Source: Zychaea mexicana (lineage: Eukaryota > Mucoromycota > Mucoromycetes > Mucorales > Lichtheimiaceae). From it: a stretch of DNA of 64,000 nt. Below are positions 10,621 through 20,104 of this stretch, piece by piece (the stretch's first letter is position 1; each line of letters starts with the position of its first letter). A program made the position numbers and the translations under genes. The notes beneath the pieces were generated by a model. It did no database searches. It worked only from the letters and a program-made list of their open reading frames with translations, and was not told the DNA's origin. Location of the stretch: positions 107,766 to 171,765 of the forward strand of contig NW_026516762.1 of the NCBI RefSeq assembly GCF_025766255.1, given 5' to 3'.

Positions 10621-12190
10621 TACAAAACAAGCACCACCACCCACCCACCCACACACTTTCCTTCGACCACCTACCTTACGCCTCCGTCGCCCATGCCTAC
10701 AAATCAAGCACCACCACCCACCCACACACTCACCCACTTACCTTCACCCACTTACCTTACGCCTCCGTCGCCCATGCCTACAAATCAAGCACCACCACCC
10801 ACCCACACACTCACCCACTTACCTTCACCCACTTACCTTACGCCTCCGTCGCCCATGCCTACAAAACAAGCACCACCACCCACACACCCACACACCCACT
10901 TACCTTCACCCACTTACCTTACGCCATCGTCGCCCATGCCTACAAAACAAGCACCACCCACCCACCCACACACTCACTCACTTACCTTCAACCACCTACC
11001 TTACACCATCGTCGCCCGTGCCTACAGAACAAGCACCACCACCCACACACCCACACACTTTCCTTCGACCACCTACCTTACGCCTCCGTCGCCCATGCCT
11101 ACAAATCAAGCACCACCACCCACCCACACACTCACCCACTTACCTTCACCCACTTACCTTACGCCTCCGTCGCCCATGCCTACAAATCAAGCACCACCAC
11201 CCACCCACACACTCACCCACTTACCTTCACCCACTTACCTTACGCCTCCGTCGCCCATGCCTACAAATCAAGCACCACCACCCACCCACACACTCACCCA
11301 CTTACCTTCACCCACTTACCTTACGCCTCCGTCGCCCATGCCTACAAAACAAGCACCACCACCCACACACCCACACACCCACTTACCTTCACCCACTTAC
11401 CTTACACCATCGTCGCCCGTGCCTACAGAACAAGCACCACCACCCACACACCCACACACTTTCCTTCGACCACCTACCTTACGCCTCCGTCGCCCATGCC
11501 TACAAATCAAGCACCACCACCCACCCACACACTCACCCACTTACCTTCACCCACTTACCTTACGCCTCCGTCGCCCATGCCTACAAATCAAGCACCACCA
11601 CCCACCCACACACTCACCCACTTACCTTCACCCACTTACCTTACGCCTCCGTCGCCCATGCCTACAAAACAAGCACCACCACCCACCCACCCACACACTC
11701 ACTTACCTTCAACCACCTACCTTACGCCTCCGTCGCCCGTGCCTACAGAACAAGCACCACCACTACCCACCCACACACCCACTTACCTTCACCCACTTAC
11801 CTTACGCCTCCGTCGCCCATGCCTACAAAACAAGCACCACCACCCACACACCCACACACCCACTTACCTTCACCCACTTACCTTACGCCATCGTCGCCCA
11901 TGCCTACAAAACAAGCACCACCCACCCACCCACACACTCACTCACTTACCTTCAACCACCTACCTTACACCATCGTCGCCCGTGCCTACAGAACAAGCAC
12001 CACCCACCCACCCACACACCCACTTACCTTTAACCACTTACCTTACGCCTCCGTCGCCCGTGCCTACAAAACAAGCACCACCACCCACCCACCCACACAC
12101 CCACTTACCTTCACCCACTTACCTTACGCCTCCGTCGCCCGTGCCTACAAACCAAGCACCACCACCCACCCACCCACCCACCCACGACCT
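10621..12190. repeat. Minisatellite, about 20 units of 77-82 bp
   Basis: Units begin at TACAAA/TACAGA motifs. I find them at 10621, 10698, 10779, 10860, 10941, 11023, 11100, 11181, 11262, 11343, 11424, 11501, 11582, 11663, 11744, 11824, 11905, 11987, 12065 and 12146. Spacing is mostly 81 bp with 77- and 82-bp variants. The 77-bp variant recurs at 10621, 11023 and 11424, so a higher-order period of about 402 bp (five units) is visible. The plus strand lacks stops in all three frames. Long Pro/His/Thr-rich open frames (about 450-570 codons) therefore exist in every forward frame and should not be taken as genes. On the minus strand each unit carries two GTAAGT-like donors and a TTTGTAG-type acceptor. 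Confidence 0.9.
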
Positions 12191-12253
12191 ACAAAACCCG
12201 CGTTAGCCCCCACTCCCTCCCCAGACACTCACAAAAAAAAGAAAGGGACTTAC
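12189..12253 (-). other. Intron-like segment at the right edge of the minisatellite
   Basis: On the minus strand an ATG is followed directly by a GTAAGTCC donor (intron start about 12253). A CTAAC branch-point match in GGGGCTAACG follows, then the acceptor GGGTTTTGTAG ending about 12190. Length is about 64 nt, typical for introns in this window. No open reading frame upstream identifies a host gene. The minisatellite units look like amplified derivatives of this intron's acceptor and a neighbouring donor. This is inference from sequence similarity only. Confidence 0.35.
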
Positions 12254-12299
12254 CATACGTGATCGTGAAAAAGTGAAAAATGAAAAGAGAAAGAAAAAG

Positions 12300-14141
12300 T
12301 GAGGAAGCAACACGCTGCGGAAAATGGGTGTCTTTTTATGGGCAAAAGTTCATTTCCAAAAAGAACTCTGGTCTGGGCTCAATGAGATTCTGAAGGGACG
12401 CTTGCTTTTTTTTCCTTCTTTGTATCTTTTTTTTTGCGTACAAAAAACTAAAATAGGCAAAGATAAGCTCCGTGCTCAACAAAGCGCACAACAATGACAG
12501 ACGACAGTAACACGATCACAACGCGCATTATCACACTTTGGCACTGTTTTTTATCTTTTTTTTTTTACTTTCTGTGTTCGCGTAGTTCAGTTCGCGAAAA
12601 TAATGGAAAGGAAAAAAGTTTTATTATTATTCCAATGCACATCACGTAGTTCAGTTCGCGAGAAAAATGGATAGGAAAAAAAGTTAGTTCGGAGGATACG
12701 TTCCGAGCCAATCTGGTTTGCTTTTTTCGCATGTATCATACTTCACGCGCACCCTGGGAAATAGCAGACAGATAGGATATACGATCGACGCTGTTTTTCT
12801 TGAAAAGAATCCCTTTCTCTGCATCCACCACGCTTGCCAGCTTACGATTATCGTTCGTTAAGCTGACCACCGAGCGAGCTCAATGCGAGACTAAAGACGA
12901 CAAGCAGTCTAAAACCACACCTCCATAAGCGTATACAGTGTAGTTGTTTTCGCCTGGACGAGTGACGTCCCCCAACTTTGGTTCCATCCCCCCATCCAAC
13001 CCCCCACCCCCAACTTTATTCACGGCCAGCACGGAAGGTCTGCGCATGAAGAAGCCGAGCATGACAGCAAAGTACAATGGAAACCCTGCGCAAAAAACAT
13101 CGTAACTTGGCCTCAGAGCCTCGAAAAAACAAGGGTTGAGTATGTGCGTGTTGCTACGAGTCTGCCCATTGCGCTGGTTGCGGTTGTGTGAAAAAAGCGC
13201 TGCGAATCGCTTCGCAAGAGCAGCCGCCATTTCGCTCGGAATTGGTCAAAATGGGTGACGCGAATAAAATAAAATGTGTTTTGACATGCTTGTCCTGGCA
13301 ACAAGCGGCTTTCAGGAACATGGATTGTCATGACTACTGAATGCCATGGCAATAAGCAGCTTTCTTATGCAGCGTGGTTATAAAGCAAGCCTCATAGAGA
13401 AGGATGTTAAAACGAGCAAACCAAACAACCTGAAGAAGCAGCCTGTATGGATAATAGTAGCTCTAGGATGACGCGCATACTATGCTGAAAACAGCCATGC
13501 TGCTCCATATTCTGCTCTTGACAATCTATTTTAAGCTGCCCACATCCATCATTGCGGGCTTGGAGGATCAGCAATCGTTAATTGCCGTGCGCATATACTC
13601 GTATAAGAGAGCGTTTTTTATTTTCGTTACACACGCCACGACAGTTGATACAACAATGGCCGAGACTTTCTACAATGTCTCACTGATCCCATGAAGACGC
13701 TGGCTGCGGCGTTCAGCACATGTTTACTCCAAACAAAACCCAAACAAACAATTTATTGTTCAATATAAACAACATTGACCCGAACCCTGTACAGAGACCC
13801 TTTGATCATTGGCCTGACCTTTGCGCTATTCCAATCTAATACACGCCCAGTCATCCTGCTGATAAGATATTAACCAACTTGCATAACACTATCCGCTATC
13901 TCCCCCATCCCCCATCCCCTTCTTTCCTGATACTTTTCCTTTTTTGGATTATAATTCACCAATATAACTAGTAACAAGACAACCATTCCAAGTGCATCAT
14001 CAGCCGTAAATAATCGTTAAAAGATCACAAACGACATCATATCACGCCAGCCTATTCGGGTCATAGGCGTTCATTGCTGTACAGATGTTGTTTTACATAA
14101 ACTGGATCATCCGAGTATAATGTTTCCGTGATTTATGGTGC
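12300..14141. mobile_element. Interspersed element, copy 1
   Basis: The block starts at TGAGGAAGCAACACGCTGCG. Its first ~350 bases match 23680-23965, and its last ~740 bases (from GAGCAAACCAAACAAC at 13413) match 24290-25013. The central part, about 12660-13405, has no counterpart in copy 2. The left arm contains a short internal duplication (CGTAGTTCAGTTCGCGA at 12582 and again near 12644). No transposase, terminal inverted repeat or target duplication could be recognised. Both copies end close to ATACT/CTAG. Class is unresolved: a non-autonomous DNA element or a solo-LTR-like relic are both possible. Confidence 0.7.
13482..13694 (+). CDS. Small open frame with signal-peptide-like start inside element copy 1
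   Basis: Seventy codons open with MLKTAMLLHILLLTIYF, a hydrophobic stretch resembling a signal peptide, followed by an Ala-Gly that could be a cleavage context. In copy 2 the same frame starts at 24368 but stops after about 31 codons (LED then Arg, stop). That argues it is not maintained. No family was recognised. It may simply be a chance frame in the repeat. Confidence 0.2.
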   Translation: MLKTAMLLHILLLTIYFKLPTSIIAGLEDQQSLIAVRIYSYKRAFFIFVTHATTVDTTMAETFYNVSLIP

Positions 14142-15722
14142 ATACTAGTGTGTCTCAAAATCTGGAGATATCTGGAGAGTTTTTTCATGTGTGAAATAAG
14201 TAGGGCATAGACATAAAAGGGAAATTATGGGGGTTGATGAGGAAAAAGAGCTTCTTCCTGACGGAAGGTGATGCGTAACTTGTGGGTAGAGCCGATGACA
14301 GATTGAGGGTGGAATGGGATAGAAGAAAATATAAAGCCAATGGGCTCGCCACACTCCAGCTAGAATACCTGAAAGAATCTGAGCGGTTGTATGATAGAGG
14401 AGATTGAGATGAAGGCCACGAAGGCATAGTAAGGTGGCGTCGGAGACAGTGTGCTCGGAGGCCGGCATCCCCTTATTTCACCCCGGTTGAGTGTGAAAAA
14501 AATTGGAGGGTGGTGGCTGAGGCGGGAGGAAAGAGTGGGGTTCAATAGCAGCAGCAACAACCAAAGATCTTTTTTTTTCTTCTCATTAACAACCACCATG
14601 GCAATTCAACAGCTGCGAACACACTTGTATATGACTTTTTACTGTCTCCATGATAAATAGAAGAGAAAAAGAAAACAAAGCGGCACAATCCACAGATTTA
14701 ACAAAAAACGGAATCATGGTAATTGTTTTTTTTAAAAAAAAGCATGTGCTCAAGATTTGTAAAGGTGTAGACCGCCGTTACTGTAAAAAAAACGATAGCC
14801 TTTCAAAGTTGCGTAGGTGATCAAGGGAAGGAAAAGGTTGTCGGTTGTGCTTGGGATATAGCTTTGGTGGATACATGCTCATTCAGAATTACTGCTTTTT
14901 TCTCTTTTTTTTCTGTCTATACTTAATGTACCATCTTGCGCCATTCCAACGTCAAACTTACTGCGTAATACAACATCGTCTTCTACTTGCACATTCAACT
15001 CGTACTCACAACAACTACGACGCAACATTCTTCTTCTCCAATAATCAAACACAATCATATACAACATGACGCTGATCCGCCATTGGCTTGCAAAACATAC
15101 AGCCTGACGCAATTACCTCTCACTACCATATACGCCCATATTACATGATGACGACCATGACGCCGGTCTTTTGTTTTTATACTTGTATGCACACGCACAT
15201 CATCATCGTATTGTAATGACGGTCATCTCTTTCTTTGCTGTATGTATACACATCAATGCGATGATAATTATATTCCTATGATGCATACACACCACCACAA
15301 CTATAATCCTCCTCTGCAATTCGCTGTACTTGCACACACACGGTGACAACGACGATTACCTTTTTCCTTTGCATATGCTAATACAAACGTCGCTGGTCCT
15401 GCTGGATAAGGTAGTTATATATGATGATGGATGGAATGTGGGGTTTTATTATTGTCACTGTAGATGTTATGGTTGGGATAAAAAAATAAAGTAAAAGATC
15501 ATACCTTATGTCGCCATTATGTTTCAGTTGTCTGCATAAACGGGTGTGAGAAGGGATTGCATGTTACTACAAGTGCTTCTATTAAAACTATAGATATAGC
15601 TCTGAGCGGTGATGATAATATGGCACGGACAAAGAAGAAAAGGCGTTTGTTGTTTCGAAGGAGGAAGAAGTTTCTTTGCTACTACAACAGCAACTTCATT
15701 TTTTCATTAAAAACCAACAACT
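14142..15722. other. Gene-free stretch between the repeat element and the MULE relic
   Basis: About 1.6 kb with only short, unconvincing open frames. No WASP WH1-coding sequence, transposase fragment or RNA gene was recognised here. I looked for these specifically because of the truncated WASP gene nearby. Confidence 0.4.
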
Positions 15723-17941
15723 ATGAACAACCAACACATTACTACCCTTGACAACATTCGTTACGCTCTTTCACACTCGACTGTACCTGGCGTACTTGCA
15801 CTTGTTCCCAACAAAATCGTGCGCGTTCCTGCTGCTCAATGGCAAATCTTCAAGGATCGCATCTCGGAATTGTGTGGCTACAAATGGGTCCACAAACGCA
15901 AGACTGTGAATGGCACCAGAGTCCTTTATAGGAGACTTTCTATTGTCATCGTTTCAGCAGCTATACCCCAAAGCGTAATATACGACTCGCCCAGAAGGAC
16001 AGTAAGAAGTGCGGCTGTACTAGCAAGTTGAAGGTCACCATTTGGCGCGATCCCCCAACCACTTGTGAGATTGAAATGACAAGTCCTCACGTCAATCACG
16101 TTCCTGGAGATCGCGATGACGTGCGCACTCTTCCGTTGACGTCCTTGACAGTCGACAGCATCACCCGGCAGCTGCAGGACGGAAGAAATTGCAGGGATTT
16201 CCGTATGTCCATCTTGCGACAACTTGACACTGTGGACGAGGCACGAAACAATGCTGGTGCAAGCTCGTCAACACAGCAAGGATCCCAAGTGGTGTACAGT
16301 ACTGGACAACGACGTGTGAATTATGAGGATGTATATAACATGATGTTGAAGGTATGTCAACAGATTGATGTACTTTTTAAACACATCAATTAGTAATCTT
16401 ACATTACTAAAACATTCCAATATAGTTGAAAACGACCTTTACCAGTTCAACCCAAATGATATGCTGTCAGCAAAAGTCTGGCTGGATCAACGCCTTGCCA
16501 ATGAGAACTATATTATATACAATGGCAATACATCCGAATACACCACCTCCATCGACACTTACTCTTTCGGGTTCCTATCCCAAATGCAGCTTGCCCAGCT
16601 CCAAAACTCAACGTCCGTTTGCATGTATGCTACCCATAGCATCACAAGTCGCCTTGCTGATATTATGTATACCATTGTAACACGCAATCCTCACAAAGGA
16701 CTGGCTATCCCATTGCATATATGTTCACCAACGATCACTCTGGCGGTCCAATCACTCAATGGTTACAGTTTCTTCGCAATACGTGTGGCATGGTGATTGA
16801 TATGATGATCATTGATTGCAGCATTCCCGAAGTTAATGCCATCCAATCCCAAGTCCCCTCGGCAGCCATCCATTACTGCGCGTTTCATGTCATCCAAGCA
16901 TGGAACCGCAACCTGAAATATAAAGTTCGCTTGGATGCATCGAAGACAGCCGATGACCTAAAGGAGTATCGTAGCGAAATGATGACTGCATTGAAAGCAA
17001 TGCTGCACGAACAGGATATCGATGATCTGTACCATGCCATCCAGGAATTTCAGGAGAAGTATTATGAGCAAGAGGAATTCCAGGATTTGGAACGGCATTA
17101 TTTGCACGAGAACATTATCCAGCATTGGTCAACGACATACGTCCATCCCTACAACAGATTTATGACGACCAACAACTTTATCGAATCATGGCATAACCAG
17201 CTCAAAACTGTCTATCTCAAACACATCCGCAACAAACGACTTGACCGCTTATTTTTTGTTCTTACGCACGAAGTCGAGTTTTACTTTAAATGCGAACGCG
17301 AACGAGTCTTGTGCAACAACGGTCGTATGGGTCCTGTCGAAAATCAACTATCACTGCGCCGATATACTGCATCTCTAGTAACTGTTGATGCTATTGCGAC
17401 AATGATCCGCAATCCTGAGGGGGGACATATCAGTACTCCAATGATGGGCACTTGGAAAGTAAACTCATTTCAGTCTCAATCAACCGAGGTATACAAGATA
17501 GCTGTCAATGCTGATAAGCTTATTTTATTTCGTACCTGTGAATATTTTATGCATAGACAAGCTCCTTGCAAGCACTTGTATTTGTTGAAGCGATTCACAG
17601 ATATGATGCTTGGTTTTGAAACAGTGCAGACTAGAGCACTTGAGCTGATTCCACATACGATTCCTAACCAGCAAGGTGAGTTGCAAATTGCTGAAGCTGT
17701 TGAGAACGTAGCTGTCGAAGAAACAGTAGATATTGTTGACGACCTTCGCGACAATCTGCAATATATTGCCCAAACCTTAACATCAATGCATCATGACCGA
17801 AACAGCATATTGCAGCTCTCTACAATACCACCAGAAGTGAGTGAACAATATGCACAGCGTGTAAGGGAATTAGCTCTTTTCCATGAAGACATCATGAGAC
17901 AGTACAATCACACCAGACGCTCTGCTACGCAACGTCAATAA
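15723..17941 (+). pseudogene. MULE-type (Mutator-like) transposase relic
   Basis: The coding signal runs through several frames. An N-terminal part starts at 15723 (LDNIRYALSH). A Cys-containing block near 15970-16350 (KKCGCTSKLKVTIWRDPP) follows, then a middle part near 16430-16700 (FGFLSQMQLAQLQNS). A long C-terminal frame, about 16712-17941, carries GYPIAYMFTNDHSGGP and IDCSIPEVNAIQ followed by YCAFHVIQAWNRNL, the second-Asp and C/H region of MULE transposases. A degenerate SWIM zinc finger (TCEYFMHRQAPCKH) is near the end. Frame changes at about 15915-15970, 16350-16430 and 16690-16710 are not all explained by GT-AG introns. Where MULE proteins usually have Asp (pattern MDATH) this copy reads MYATH, so the catalytic triad appears broken. 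It lies directly beside the inverted 3' half of WASP. Confidence 0.7.
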
Positions 17942-18090
17942 TTACAATGTCCACGCATCCCCACACAACAACATCCTTCGCACTTATATGACACTTATAG
18001 AACACTTATAGAACCTCTTTTTTTGTCTTCCTTGTATATCTGTCATCGCTCTTTATTTTTATGAATACTCCTCTTCTTGGTCTCCCCCAG

Positions 18091-18822
18091 CCACCAGAGT
18101 CATTCGAACCATCGTGCACCCTCGTCGCCATTGCCGCCAACTCTTCAGTCCAACCTACATCGAGAACAGCCACCATCTCCGAAGCCACCACAGCCGCAGC
18201 TGCAGCAAGGTAGATGAGACGACTTGTTATGCTCTCCAGTTCATTCATTAACACAGCTTTCTATCTAGCTCGTCGGAGAGGCCCTCCACCACCACCACCA
18301 CCTCCTCCACCAAGACGACCACGCGCAGCTACACATTCAGTGGCACAGCAAGAGCGGACACCGCCTCCACCATTACCAGCTCGTAACAATCAACAAACAC
18401 CTACTCTTGCAGTACCACCTCCAGCTGCTGCACCCGCAATGTCAACATCTGCTCCAGCCAATACTGGCGCACCAGGACCTCCTCCACCACCACCTCCTCC
18501 TCCTCCTTCTGCACCGCCACCGCCAGATGAGAGCATGCAGTTGCCGCCAGAGACAGGCACAGGCGGACGCGCTGATTTAATGGCATCCATCCGAGCAGCA
18601 GGCGGGTTTGGCCAGTTGAAACAAGGCGGTCAGTTACGCAATGCTCCAGAGCAGCATGCTCCTACTACGCCAGCTTCTACTGCATCAGGACCAGCAACAG
18701 CAGCAAGCAGCAAACCTGATCTGGCATCCAGTTTAGCAGCTGCAATACACCAGCGTAAACAAGCCATGGGAAGTGATGACGACGGTTTTAGTGATGACGA
18801 TGATGATGATGAATGGGCCTAA
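18091..18822 (+). pseudogene. WASP/Las17 3' half (proline-rich region, WH2, central-acidic tail), separated from its 5' half
   Basis: Exons 18091-18209 and 18269-18822 are in phase. The first exon is preceded by a strong pyrimidine tract and CCCCCAG acceptor, so it is an internal exon whose 5' neighbours are missing on this strand. It encodes a polyproline region, a WH2 actin-binding motif (GRADLMASIRAAGGFG), a central helix (LASSLAAAIHQRKQAMG) and an acidic tail ending DDDDDEWA, with the conserved Trp that contacts Arp2/3. The WH1 and CRIB parts of a WASP protein are found on the opposite strand at 19509-20070. As the sequence stands it cannot be transcribed as one WASP gene. Alternatives are a functional short VCA-only protein from a cryptic promoter, or an assembly inversion. 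Confidence 0.8.
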
Positions 18823-18854
18823 CGGGATTTTTAAAGTTCCCAAGGGTCCTACCC

Positions 18855-18879
18855 ATTCTGTGCCACGGTTACACAGAAT
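18855..18879. repeat. Perfect short hairpin downstream of the WASP 3' half
   Basis: ATTCTGTG and CACAGAAT flank a nine-base loop, 33 bases after the stop codon. It could be a 3' UTR structure. No known element was recognised. The rest of 18823-19508 holds no coding region and should contain the inversion breakpoint. Confidence 0.4.
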
Positions 18880-19508
18880 ACCCAAAACTGGATATAGCGG
18901 ACATAAAAAATAGCTTTAAACTTTCTGGAACGTGGGTTTGGTCGAGCCAACCAACAAAGTTTAAGTTTGTCGTCATCCTCATCGTCCAGAATTGGTTCTT
19001 ATTTTGTGTATATAACACTTGTATATACCAAATCGACTGACTTTATGTCTAGAATACAAAAAGCAACGTGACAAAAAGACAGCTCTTTTATCGTTCTTCT
19101 ACACCAAAGATTGAAAGAAAACCAAAAGTAGTTAGTATTTGAGTTAAATTTAGTATCATATGTATGCTATTTAGCACATATCAGCTCGTCGAGACAAATA
19201 ATAGAATGATCATCACACTCTATGAATAAGATCACACTGACAGGAAAAAGCATCTGCGGAAGCAGAATGTCATGTGCAATGAGGGTGTAGCAGCAGCCTT
19301 CTGATAATGCATGCAATTTTTCGGTACGACATCAAACTCAAAATCAGCGACTTTTTACTTTCTGAATTGACTGTACAGTACATCTTTTCGTTTGATAAAT
19401 AAGCTGCTGTTGAAATTGTATATAGATTACAGTATGCTGTGGTACGTGTATGTCCGTTGTAAGGTGGTGGGGGGGGGAGCGGTGATACGTGCATACATTT
19501 ACATTTAC

Positions 19509-20070
19509 ATGTGCTTTAACTGCTGCTGGGGGCTGTCGCTGTTGCTGCTGATGGTTGTCGTGCGTCGCCATGTATTCTTGGATAAACCCCTTGTTCTGTT
19601 CGATTTCTTCTGCAGTAATGCCGAGTGACTTGAGTTGACCGATAATGTCACGACTGTCTCCTTGGACGCTGAAGCCGTGCTCAGCTGTATATCCAATATG
19701 GCCTTTGTGTCTGGAATTATTGTTAAGTTAATGAAGCGTGTCATTTACTAGAATATAATGCCACTTACTGAAAGTCCGCTGGCGAGCCGATCAACTCCTT
19801 GTCGATCTGCTTCCTTCGCAGTCTGTTTCGCCATGCATGATGCTGCTTGGGCTGTTGCCGCTGCTCCTTCTGCAAAGCTGGCTCTGGTTGTGTTAGCTCT
19901 CGCCGTCGTACCGTAGGACCCCCGAAAGGGAAGAAGCAAACAAATGACAAGCAGAATTAGGAAATTATTTTATTTTTACCTTTCAGTTGTATCTCGTCTC
20001 GGTGAATCAATTTCTTGTAAAACGTGTCGCCTTCTCCCTCATCCGCAAATTCCAAGCCTGCACGGCAATC
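19509..20070 (-). pseudogene. WASP/Las17 5' portion (end of WH1 domain and CRIB domain), truncated
   Basis: Three exons in transcription order, 20070-19980, 19877-19769 and 19710-19509, join in phase. The first encodes the end of a WH1/EVH1 domain (AGLEFADEGEGDTFYKKL). The second is a basic linker ending RKQIDKELIGSPADFQ. The third is a CRIB/GTPase-binding segment (HKGHIGYTAEHGF, then IIGQLKSLGITAEEIEQ). The order and spacing match fungal WASP. The first ~90 residues of WH1 are missing: immediately upstream on this strand lies the duplicated 3' end of EXO1 and not WASP sequence. Downstream, the proline-rich/VCA exons are absent from this strand and lie inverted at 18091-18822. The acceptor at 20071 (branch CTAAC, TTGTCTAG) looks intact. 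Confidence 0.8.
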
Positions 20071-20104
20071 CTAGACAAGAGAAACATCTGTTAGGTCTGT
20101 CTGT

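Noticed and set aside
10621..12190. Possible CRISPR array
   Set aside because: The repeats are contiguous near-identical units without unique spacers, no cas genes are present, and the genome is eukaryotic.
10545..12262. Very long Pro/His/Thr-rich open frames in all three plus-strand frames
   Set aside because: They exist only because the minisatellite lacks stop codons on that strand. Three equally open overlapping frames with no start context or flanking exons are not evidence of a protein.
12300..14145. Helitron identity for the paired interspersed elements
   Set aside because: Both copies finish near CTAG followed by T, which fits Helitron 3' ends, but the shared 5' end is TGAGG and not TC, there is no terminal hairpin I could place, and no Rep/helicase is present.
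17970..18015. Repeated ACACTTATAG near the MULE end as a terminal inverted repeat
   Set aside because: The motif repeats in direct orientation only and no inverted partner was found upstream of 15723.
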